Source of the DNA: CBDBUR01 sp965209065
GTDB lineage: Bacteria; Pseudomonadota; Alphaproteobacteria; JAPOUT01; G958296285
DNA length: 64,000 bases
Assembly: GCA_965209065.1 (NCBI GenBank)
Contig: OZ242373.1
Coordinates: forward strand, 124,001-188,000
Direction of reading: 5' to 3'
The translations under genes were made by a program, and so were the position numbers. How positions within the stretch are numbered: the first letter of the stretch is position 1; the number at the start of each line of letters is the position of its first letter. A model generated the notes under the pieces. The model was given only the letters and a program-made list of their open reading frames with translations, searched no databases and was not told where the DNA came from. Positions 33,201 through 41,013 of the stretch are shown one piece after another.

Positions 33201-34907
33201 ATGGATAAAGCACAAGCGGCACAAGTGGCAGAAGTAAATGCTCGGCAAGGGTTTATCCTGCCCGGTGAAGACAGGGAGGGAATGGATTATGATGTTGTTA
33301 TTGTCGGCGCGGGACCTGCGGGGTTAGCGGCGGCGATAAGGCTCAAGCAGCAATCCCCAGAGCTTTCGGTTTGCGTTTTGGAGAAGGGCTCGGAGGTTGG
33401 CGCGCATATTCTGTCGGGCGCGGTGATGGATATGAAGCCCTTGAGTGCGCTCTTGCCGAACTGGAAAGAGGAGGGTGCGCCGATTGATAGCCCGGTGCGT
33501 AAGGATATTTTTTATTTTTTAACGAAGAACAGGTCGTTCAAGTTGCCGAATTTATTTCTGCCGCCCTTGATGAAGAATCACGGCAATTATATTGTTTCTC
33601 TAGGAGAGGTGTGTCGCTGGCTTGCGACACGTGCCGAAGCCCTAGGGGTTGAGATTTACGCGGGCTTCGCGGCAGCGGAGGTTTTGTTTGACGATAAGGG
33701 CAAGGTGTGCGGTGTCGCCACGGGTGATATGGGTATTAGCAAAGCGGGTGAGAAAAAAGACAGCTACACGCAAGGCGTGGAGATAAGAGGTAAATATGTT
33801 TTCTTTGCCGAAGGCGCGCGCGGTTCGCTCACGAAGTTTTTGATTAAGCACTTTAAGCTCGATGCGAATTGCCAGCCGCAAAAATATGGCATTGGCATCA
33901 AAGAGTTGTGGAAAATAAATCCGAAGAAACATCAAAAGGGTTTGGTTGTGCATACGCTCGGCTGGCCCTTAGAGAACAAGACCGGTGGCGGTTCTTTTCT
34001 TTATCACTTTGGCGATAATTATCTATCGGTCGGGTTGGTTCTGGCTTTGGATTATAAGAATCCTTACCTCTCGCCCTTTGATGAATTCCAGCGAATGAAG
34101 AAGCACAAGGCGCTCGCCGATGTTTTTGAGGGTGGCGAGCGTGTTGCTTATGGCGCGCGCGTGGTTACGCAAGGCGGGCTTCAATCGGTGCCGCGTTTGG
34201 TTTTTCCCGGCGGTGCTTTGATTGGTTGCGGTGCGGGCTTTGTCAATGTGCCGCGCATTAAGGGTAGCCATAACGCTATTCTCACTGGCATGCTCGCGGC
34301 GGAGGCGGCGGCGGAGGCTCTTGAGCTGTCAAAAGAAGAGCCCGCGAGCGTTTTAGAAAGTTATCAAAAAAGTTATAAAGCCAGCGCGGTTCATAAAGAG
34401 CTCAAAAGAGTTCGTAATGTTAAGCCGCTTTGGGCGCGCTTTGGCATTTTGGGTATTATGCTCGGCGGCGCGGATATGTGGTTAAGAACTTTGTTTGTCC
34501 GCCTGCCCTTTACGGTCAAGCATAAAGGCGCGGATTATCAATCGCTTGAGCCTGCCGCCCAGCACAAGCCTATAGATTACCCCAAGCCTGACGGCAAAAT
34601 TAGTTTTGATAAATTGTCATCTGTTTTTCTGTCCTCCACCAATCATAGTGAAGACCAGCCCGCGCACTTAACCTTGCGTGATGACTCTATCCCGCTAGAG
34701 AAAAACTTGACGGAGTTTGCAGAGCCGGCGCAACGTTATTGTCCGGCGGGGGTGTATGAAATTGTCGAGGAGGGCGGTAAGAAGCGTTTCCAAATCAACG
34801 CACAGAATTGCGTCCATTGTAAGACCTGCGACATTAAAGACCCCGCGCAAAACATCAATTGGGTTTGCCCCGAAGGTGGCGGGGGTCCTAATTATCCCAA
34901 TATGTGA
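33201..34907 (+). CDS. Electron transfer flavoprotein-ubiquinone oxidoreductase
   Basis: ETF-QO (568 residues) takes electrons from reduced ETF, fed by fatty-acid and amino-acid dehydrogenases, to ubiquinone at the inner membrane. The N-terminal FAD site is VVIVGAGPAGLAAAIRL; GAHILSGAVMD and the PRIKGSHNAILTGMLAAEA block are family hallmarks. The C terminus binds a 4Fe-4S cluster through CVHCKTCDIKDP and VCPEGGGGP. Length is typical for the bacterial one-chain form. A good AAGGGGAA ribosome site precedes the ATG. ispE overlaps its end. It fits with the acyl-CoA ligase, MaoC and enoyl-CoA hydratase genes further along. Confidence 0.96.
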   Translation: MDKAQAAQVAEVNARQGFILPGEDREGMDYDVVIVGAGPAGLAAAIRLKQQSPELSVCVLEKGSEVGAHILSGAVMDMKPLSALLPNWKEEGAPIDSPVRKDIFYFLTKNRSFKLPNLFLPPLMKNHGNYIVSLGEVCRWLATRAEALGVEIYAGFAAAEVLFDDKGKVCGVATGDMGISKAGEKKDSYTQGVEIRGKYVFFAEGARGSLTKFLIKHFKLDANCQPQKYGIGIKELWKINPKKHQKGLVVHTLGWPLENKTGGGSFLYHFGDNYLSVGLVLALDYKNPYLSPFDEFQRMKKHKALADVFEGGERVAYGARVVTQGGLQSVPRLVFPGGALIGCGAGFVNVPRIKGSHNAILTGMLAAEAAAEALELSKEEPASVLESYQKSYKASAVHKELKRVRNVKPLWARFGILGIMLGGADMWLRTLFVRLPFTVKHKGADYQSLEPAAQHKPIDYPKPDGKISFDKLSSVFLSSTNHSEDQPAHLTLRDDSIPLEKNLTEFAEPAQRYCPAGVYEIVEEGGKKRFQINAQNCVHCKTCDIKDPAQNINWVCPEGGGGPNYPNM

Positions 34908-35731
34908 TGGTGGTTTATGAAAAGGCGCACGCCAAAGTCAATTTAACTTTGAGGGTTCTTGGCAAACGGGCGGACGGCTATCATCGGTTAGAAAGTTTGG
35001 TGGCTTTCGTTCAGTTAGCAGATGAAATTGAAATAGAGTTCAATAAAAAAGCAGAGCTGATTGTCGAGGGTGCGTTTGCCGAATATGTTCCGCTGGATGA
35101 AAGCAATTTAATTTTTCGTGCGCTGTCTTTTTTAGGCGTGGAGGCGCGGGTTAAGTTAAAGAAGCATATACCGGTTGCTTGTGGTTTAGGTGGCGGCTCG
35201 GCGGATTGCGCGGCGGTGATAAGAGGCATCGCGCGCGGGTTGAGGATTCATGTTCCGCGCGGTTTGTTTGAGCTAGGGGCAGACGTGCCGGCTTGCTATC
35301 TTTCGCAGAGTCTGTGGTTGAACGAAGCGGGTGAGCGCGTTGAGAGCCTGCCTTTGCCGCGTCTTCATTGTGTATTAGCGGCGCATAAAGAGCCGATAGG
35401 GACGCAGTCTATTTTTGATGCTTGGGATAGGCGTTATGCTGATGATGTAAAAGAGTCGGGGGCTTATCCTCTTTTGCGCACGGCGGCGGAGGTTTTTGCT
35501 TTTTGTTCGCAAGCGGGCAATGACTTAACGCCTTTCGTGCCGCAAGCGCAAGGGCTTTTGTCTCGTTTGGCGGAGTTGATAAAAGATTCAGGTGCTTATG
35601 GTATGAGCGGTTCGGGGGGTGCGTGCTTTGCTATTGTTGAGAGCGCGGCGCAAGCGCAACAGGTAGCTCACCGCTTACAAGAGAAGGAGAAAGATATTTG
35701 GGTTTGGCAAGGTGCTTGCTTGAACGTCTAG
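34904..35731 (+). CDS. ispE: 4-diphosphocytidyl-2-C-methyl-D-erythritol kinase
   Basis: IspE phosphorylates CDP-methylerythritol in the non-mevalonate isoprenoid pathway. The 275-residue GHMP kinase has AHAKVNLTLRVLGKRADGYH at the start, the ATP-binding loop PVACGLGGGSADCAAV, and GMSGSGGACFAI near the C terminus. It begins at a GTG (34904) or ATG (34907) overlapping the ETF-QO stop. Two other isoprenoid-related items are close: the polyprenyl synthase on the opposite strand about 1.5 kb away. Confident call. Confidence 0.95.
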   Translation: MMVVYEKAHAKVNLTLRVLGKRADGYHRLESLVAFVQLADEIEIEFNKKAELIVEGAFAEYVPLDESNLIFRALSFLGVEARVKLKKHIPVACGLGGGSADCAAVIRGIARGLRIHVPRGLFELGADVPACYLSQSLWLNEAGERVESLPLPRLHCVLAAHKEPIGTQSIFDAWDRRYADDVKESGAYPLLRTAAEVFAFCSQAGNDLTPFVPQAQGLLSRLAELIKDSGAYGMSGSGGACFAIVESAAQAQQVAHRLQEKEKDIWVWQGACLNV

Positions 35732-35748
35732 TCGTCATTGTTTATAAT
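35720..35748 (+). promoter_or_regulatory. Sigma70-type promoter within the ispE end
   Basis: TTGAAC (35720-35725), 17 bases, then TATAAT (35743-35748). The expected transcript start falls about four bases before the ATG at 35759, so the downstream mRNA would be leaderless or nearly so. Confidence 0.65.
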
Positions 35749-35758
35749 GTTTTTAATT

Positions 35759-37264
35759 ATGAATTATAAATTGTTTTTAATTATTCTTTTTATGCTTGCT
35801 GCCTGCATGGGCAACAAGAATTCGCAAGATAGATATATTTTAGGTGCGGGTCGTTTTGCCGGCGAGAGTTCTCGCATTGTGTCTAGCACGGAAAGCCCTC
35901 TTCACTTTATTGATGAAAACTTATACCAAGATAGCGAAACAGGAGAATATAAAGGACACTCGATAGATGTTTTGAACACAGCGCGGATAAATGGTTTTGG
36001 TGATGTCAAGCAAGAAAACATAAGAATAGTGAATGATTATTCGGGCACAGATGTAGCAAACGAGGGCAGAGTTTTTCGCACCATTATTGGTGAATATGAT
36101 TCAGCGCTGAGTAATAAATATGTTGTGAATGTTTCCTATGGTCCTATATTTGATACGTCAACCTCATCACAACCCGAACTAATTCCGGTAGATTTGCTTA
36201 AAGAAAAGCAAGCAGCCTTTTTAGTTGCGACCGGCAATTCTTCTAGCGGCAATTCACATGGCGAAGCAGGCGGGCTTGCGGCGGCGCGGGCGGGCTTTGT
36301 CCTTTTTGTAACGGGCGTAGATTACCAGCGGCAGCGTGCGGGTCGTTTTGTTTTGGATTCAAGAGCTTCTCCTTGTTTGTGGGCGAAGGAATTTTGTGTC
36401 GCGGCGTCTTTTACGGTTCGGGTATCTTCAAAGGAGCTCAATGGGACTTCTTTTTCAACGCCTTTAGTGTCGGCGCAATTAGCGAACGCGCGCTTGCTTT
36501 GGCCGAATATGACAAGCGAGCAAACATTAGAGTTAGCGCGTTATTGCGCGCGCCCTGTGCGCTCTGACGGGACGCTCGGCGCGTGGGGAACGATACTAAC
36601 GGCAGAGCAAGCAGATGATAATTTAGGTCAAGGGGTTTTTTCGGTGGAGTGTCTGTATAACGCCAATGGTGCTTTGAGAAATCCGATAACGGGTATTCAG
36701 CTTACCGGCGTGATGTCCCTTAGAGGCGTTGAGAATGTTTTAAGATTAAGTGATGCTTTTGGTCGTTCTTATACCTTGTCGGAAAATGTAGGTGGGGCGC
36801 ATTTGCCCTTGCTTCCAATGAAGCCAGACAAGATAGTTTTTGGAACGGATAGAGTGATTGGTTTTGGATTAAGCTTTATCAACATGGGCTTTCGTTTTGA
36901 TGAGAATGAATTTTTTGGCACGCGCGGCACAGGAGATTTTATCATAGGGGATAGCTTTAATGTTTTTTTACAGCTCAGTCATCGGTTAGCCTTCGATCGT
37001 TTTTATCTTGATTTGTATATGCTTTCGGTTTGGGCGCGAATGAATCCGGTGTTGCGCTCTGTTGTGAGAGAGGCGCAAGGGTTCAATCATCAATTGACTG
37101 CGCGTTTGGGTTATCATTTTGCGGAGGGCAGGGCGAATGTTTTTACTGAATGGACTCATAATTTTGGTGTATCGGGCAAGGTAGTTTTAGCCGATGTGGG
37201 TGTGATGACTCTTAGACCGCGCGCGCAAGATAGAATTGGTGTGCAGTTAAATTATAATTTCTAG
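35759..37264 (+). CDS. Small subtilase-like (S8) lipoprotein with beta-rich C terminus
   Basis: The 501-residue product has a lipoprotein signal ending LAAC (C16). Residues about 45-250 look like a reduced subtilisin domain: a possible D52 (HFIDEN), H67 in KGHSIDV, the VVNVSYGP strand, N160 in ATGNSS, and a clear serine motif NGTSFSTP (S231). The D-H spacing of 15 residues is much shorter than normal, so the aspartate is doubtful. From about 330 the sequence alternates aromatic and polar residues and ends in NYNF with a terminal phenylalanine, like an outer-membrane barrel. Lipidated subtilase autotransporters such as NalP are a possible relative, but this is about half their size. Start chosen from the promoter; 35738 is the longer option. 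Confidence 0.6.
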   Translation: MNYKLFLIILFMLAACMGNKNSQDRYILGAGRFAGESSRIVSSTESPLHFIDENLYQDSETGEYKGHSIDVLNTARINGFGDVKQENIRIVNDYSGTDVANEGRVFRTIIGEYDSALSNKYVVNVSYGPIFDTSTSSQPELIPVDLLKEKQAAFLVATGNSSSGNSHGEAGGLAAARAGFVLFVTGVDYQRQRAGRFVLDSRASPCLWAKEFCVAASFTVRVSSKELNGTSFSTPLVSAQLANARLLWPNMTSEQTLELARYCARPVRSDGTLGAWGTILTAEQADDNLGQGVFSVECLYNANGALRNPITGIQLTGVMSLRGVENVLRLSDAFGRSYTLSENVGGAHLPLLPMKPDKIVFGTDRVIGFGLSFINMGFRFDENEFFGTRGTGDFIIGDSFNVFLQLSHRLAFDRFYLDLYMLSVWARMNPVLRSVVREAQGFNHQLTARLGYHFAEGRANVFTEWTHNFGVSGKVVLADVGVMTLRPRAQDRIGVQLNYNF

Positions 37265-37284
37265 ATGATTAAAATTTAAGGTGA

Positions 37285-38292
37285 TTAAAACTTTCGGGCG
37301 ACACAAAAATCGGCGACATTCTCAAATTGCGGACGCCAAAAGTCATCATCAAAAAACTGGAGCTTCTCTTTCGCTTTCTCAATGTAATCAATGGCATAAT
37401 CGCGCGTGGTTGATAGGGAGTCATATTTTTTCATCAAGAAACAGGTTTTTTTCAAGTCCGAAGGTTTAGAGTCGGCAGGCTTTTCAATGCGCGCGGCTAA
37501 AAAATTTCGCTCAGCAGCAGAGCTCCTGCGCCAACATAAAATAAGCGGCATGGTGATTTTGCCTTCAAAGAAATCAGCGCCGGCAGGCTTGCCAAAACGA
37601 GTAGAAGCACCATCATAATCAAGGGCATCGTCCATAAGCTGGAACGCCATACCGAGATTAAAACCGAAGGCGCGCATCGCCTCGCGTTGCGGCGCGTCAA
37701 GTGCGGCGAGGATAGCGCCGGTTTCTGCCGCCGCGGCAAACAGAGAAGCGGTTTTCGCCGCGATGATATTCATCATCTCGGTTTCTTGGATATGGACCGA
37801 GCCCTTGAGGTCTAGCTGCATCACTTCGCCTTCAGAGATAATCGAGGCGGCGCGCGATAAAATGCGTAGTGCTTCTAGCGAACCGACTTCAACCATCAGT
37901 TCAAACGCGCGCCCGAGCAGAAAGTCGCCGACCAAAATCGCCGAAGGGTTTCCCCATAAAATATGCGCGGTGGGTTGGTTGCGTCTTTTATCGCTTTCAT
38001 CGACCACATCATCGTGGAGCAAAGTAGCGGTGTGCATAATTTCTATCGCGGCAGCCATTTTGTGCGCTTTGGTTTTGTCGGCTAGGGTGCCGAGGTTGCT
38101 TGCGGCGAGAACGATAAGCGGTCGCAATCTTTTGCCGCCCGAACGAATGAGATGGCGCGCAATTTTTTCGGTTAAAGGCGACTGGCTTTTGAGCTGCTTC
38201 ATAATGACCTCATCGACAGCCGCCATATCGCCTTCGAGCGCTTGGGTGAGTTCGTTGATGTCGGGGATGTCGGGTGCTTCAGGGGGTATCAT
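37285..38292 (-). CDS. Polyprenyl diphosphate synthase (octaprenyl/solanesyl type)
   Basis: The 335-residue enzyme lengthens isoprenoid chains for ubiquinone side chains. It has the SGGKRLRPLIVL block, the first aspartate-rich motif HDDVVDE, the AFQLMDDALDYDG second motif, and GKITMPLI. Length and the SQSPLTEKIARHLIRSGG start fit the long-chain IspB/octaprenyl group rather than farnesyl synthase. The ATG at 38292 overlaps the ppdK stop (ATGA); a longer open frame inside ppdK is not expected to be translated. The exact chain length is not readable. Confidence 0.9.
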   Translation of the reverse strand: MIPPEAPDIPDINELTQALEGDMAAVDEVIMKQLKSQSPLTEKIARHLIRSGGKRLRPLIVLAASNLGTLADKTKAHKMAAAIEIMHTATLLHDDVVDESDKRRNQPTAHILWGNPSAILVGDFLLGRAFELMVEVGSLEALRILSRAASIISEGEVMQLDLKGSVHIQETEMMNIIAAKTASLFAAAAETGAILAALDAPQREAMRAFGFNLGMAFQLMDDALDYDGASTRFGKPAGADFFEGKITMPLILCWRRSSAAERNFLAARIEKPADSKPSDLKKTCFLMKKYDSLSTTRDYAIDYIEKAKEKLQFFDDDFWRPQFENVADFCVARKF

Positions 38293-40991
38293 TTCTTTTT
38301 TCTTTTTTTGCTTTGCGGGGTCTGGGGATTTTGGATAGTCGCTTGCGCGGCGGCGAGACGCGCGATAGGCACACGATAGGGAGAGCAAGAGATATAATCC
38401 AAGTTCATTTTCTCACAAAGCACGATGGAGCGGGAGTCTCCGCCGTGCTCGCCGCAGATACCGCATTTAATATCAGGTTTAACCGCGCGCGCTTTTTCAA
38501 GCGCGAGCTTCATTATTTCGCCCACCCCCGAAGCATCAATCGAAACGAAGGGGGAGATGTCAAAAAAACCTTCTTGTAAATAAGCGCTGAGAAAAGTAGC
38601 GGAATCATCGCGGCTAATGCCGAATATCATTTGCGTCAAATCGTTTGTGCCGAAGCTAAAGAAGTCCGCCTCCTCAGCGAGCTTATCGGCACACAGGGCG
38701 GCGCGTGGTAGCTCAATCATCGTGCCGATGAGAAAATCAATCTCAACATTTTTTTCCTCTAGCACTTTGCGTGCGGTGTTAAGAATAACTTGTTTAATAA
38801 AATCTATTTCGCTCCTCATCGCTACGAGGGGAATCATAATTTCGGGCAAGACCGGCGTGTTGCTTTTTGCTTGAACATCACAAGCGGCTTCTAAGATGGC
38901 TCTTGTTTGCATTTCGTATATTTCGGGATAAGTAATACCGAGCCGACACCCGCGATGACCTAACATCGGGTTGGTTTCGGCAAGCTGGTTGATGCGCCGC
39001 GCGAGAAAATTTTCTTCAATGTTGAGCTCCTTAGCAACTGCGGGAATATCTTGCGCGAGCGGCAAAAACTCGTGGAGCGGCGGGTCAAGCAAGCGAATGG
39101 TAATGGGGAAGCCCGCCATAATTTCAAACAGCTTGGTAAAGTCCGAACGCTGCAGGGGCAGGAGCTTATGAAGTGCCTCGCGTCTTTCATTTTTGTCTTG
39201 GGCGATAATCATCTCGCGCATATAGAGAATGCGTTTGCTATCGAAGAACATATGCTCGGTGCGACACAGCCCGATGCCCTCGGCGCGGAAGTCGCGTGCG
39301 GTTTTAGTATCGTCTGGGGTTTCGGCATTGGTTCTCACTTTCATTCGGCGGAACTGGTCTGCCCACGTCATAATTTGAGCGAAGTGCTCGGACATATCGG
39401 GTTTGAGCAGGGGAATTTCGCCGAGCATCACCTCGCCGGTGCTGCCGTCGATGGTGATGACCTCGCCCGACTGAACCGCACGCTCGCCAACCGAAAGCGT
39501 TTTTTGCGCGGCGTTGATATTGAGCGCGCTGGCACCAGCGACACAAACGCGTCCCATACCGCGCGCGACAACAGCGGCGTGGCTCGTCATACCACCGCGC
39601 TGGGTTAGGATACCCTCCGCCGCCGCCATTCCGTGAATATCTTCGGGGCTGGTTTCGGCGCGCACGAGAATAACGCGTCTGCCTTGATTCTTTAGCCGCT
39701 CGGCTTCATCGGCGCTAAAGGCGACCTCGCCACTTGCCGCACCGGGCGAGGCAGGGAGTCCTTTGGTAAGCACATCGCGCGTTGCTTTAGGGTCTAGCAC
39801 CGGGTGGAGCAGCTGCTCTAGCGATTCAGGATTAACCCGCAGCACGGCGTCTTTTTCGTCTATCAGCTTTTCGCTGACCATATCGCAAGCGCAGCGCACG
39901 GCAGCTTTGGCGGTGCGTTTAGCGTTGCGCGTTTGTAGCATCCACAGCTTTCCTTCCTCGATGGTGAATTCGACGTCCTGCATATCGCGGTAATGTTTTT
40001 CCAGCTTTTTACAAGTGCTTTCTAGTTGCTGATAAATATCGGGCATGGCTTCTTCAAGGGAGAGGGTATCGTGCGCGGCTTTATCCTTTTTGTTGATGGG
40101 CGCGGGCGTGCGCAAGCCAGCGACCACATCTTCGCCTTGCGCGTTGAGAAGAAATTCGCCATAAAGTTCTTTCGTGCCGTCCGAAGGGTTGCGGGTGAAG
40201 GCGACACCGGTGGCGCTGGTCTCGCCCATATTGCCGAAGACCATCGCCTGCACATTGATGGCAGTGCCGAAGGTATCGGGGATAGCGTGGAGGCGGCGAT
40301 AGTTTCTCGCTCTGGTTGTGTTCCACGACTTAAAGACAGCTTGAATGGCTTGCCATAGTTGCTCGTGGGGGTCTTGCGAGAAGGCTTCGCCGGTTTGTTT
40401 GAAAAAAATATCTTTATAGATAGCAACGATAGCGCGCCAGTCTTTTCCTTTGAGCTCGGTATCGAGCATATAGTTTTTGGAGAGCTTATAATTTTCAAGC
40501 GCGTCTTCAAACAGGTTGAGCTCGCAACCGCAGACGACATCGGCATAGATTTGGATAAAGCGGCGGTAGGAGTCAAACGCGAACCTATCGGAATTTGTTT
40601 TTTGCACAATCGCTTCGGTGGTTTTATCGTTGAGCCCTAAGTTGAGGACGGTGTCCATCATGCCGGGCATAGAAACCCGCGCGCCTGAGCGCACCGAAAG
40701 CAAAAGAGGATTTTTTTCACTGCCAAACTTTTTTTTGGTGTGTTTCTCAATATGCTTGAGCGCGCGCAGCACTTCTTTTTGTAGCCCGGCAGCCACCTTT
40801 TCGTCTGTCTGATAGAAGTGCGCGGTTGCTTGCGCGCTGATGGTGAAGCCCGGCGGCACGGGAAGTTTAATTTTATTCATCTCAGCGAGGTTCGCGCCCT
40901 TGCCGCCGAGCACATCGCTCATTTTGGCATCGCCTTCGGCCTTGCCATTGCCGAAGAGGTAAATCCATTTTGTTTTATTTTTTTTTATCAT
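38289..40991 (-). CDS. ppdK: Pyruvate, phosphate dikinase
   Basis: PpdK interconverts pyruvate, ATP and phosphate with phosphoenolpyruvate, AMP and pyrophosphate. The 900-residue protein has the N-terminal ATP-grasp domain (GGKGANLAEM, LLSVRSGARVSMPGMMDTVLNLGLN), the phosphohistidine swivel domain with GGMTSHAAVVARGMGRVCV, and the C-terminal PEP-binding barrel (GIGLCRTEHMFF, LGHRGCRLGI, FFSFGTNDLTQM and GICGEHGG). All catalytic blocks are present. In alphaproteobacteria it commonly follows glyS, as here. A lysine-rich end (KKRKKK) overlaps the polyprenyl synthase start. Confidence 0.97.
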   Translation of the reverse strand: MIKKNKTKWIYLFGNGKAEGDAKMSDVLGGKGANLAEMNKIKLPVPPGFTISAQATAHFYQTDEKVAAGLQKEVLRALKHIEKHTKKKFGSEKNPLLLSVRSGARVSMPGMMDTVLNLGLNDKTTEAIVQKTNSDRFAFDSYRRFIQIYADVVCGCELNLFEDALENYKLSKNYMLDTELKGKDWRAIVAIYKDIFFKQTGEAFSQDPHEQLWQAIQAVFKSWNTTRARNYRRLHAIPDTFGTAINVQAMVFGNMGETSATGVAFTRNPSDGTKELYGEFLLNAQGEDVVAGLRTPAPINKKDKAAHDTLSLEEAMPDIYQQLESTCKKLEKHYRDMQDVEFTIEEGKLWMLQTRNAKRTAKAAVRCACDMVSEKLIDEKDAVLRVNPESLEQLLHPVLDPKATRDVLTKGLPASPGAASGEVAFSADEAERLKNQGRRVILVRAETSPEDIHGMAAAEGILTQRGGMTSHAAVVARGMGRVCVAGASALNINAAQKTLSVGERAVQSGEVITIDGSTGEVMLGEIPLLKPDMSEHFAQIMTWADQFRRMKVRTNAETPDDTKTARDFRAEGIGLCRTEHMFFDSKRILYMREMIIAQDKNERREALHKLLPLQRSDFTKLFEIMAGFPITIRLLDPPLHEFLPLAQDIPAVAKELNIEENFLARRINQLAETNPMLGHRGCRLGITYPEIYEMQTRAILEAACDVQAKSNTPVLPEIMIPLVAMRSEIDFIKQVILNTARKVLEEKNVEIDFLIGTMIELPRAALCADKLAEEADFFSFGTNDLTQMIFGISRDDSATFLSAYLQEGFFDISPFVSIDASGVGEIMKLALEKARAVKPDIKCGICGEHGGDSRSIVLCEKMNLDYISCSPYRVPIARLAAAQATIQNPQTPQSKKRKKK

Positions 40992-41013
40992 CGCAGGCTA
41001 GTTTAACCTTTTT

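Noticed and set aside
38293..38388. N-terminal extension of the polyprenyl synthase
   Set aside because: It is the shadow of the ppdK 3' end; the ATG overlapping the ppdK stop is the natural start.
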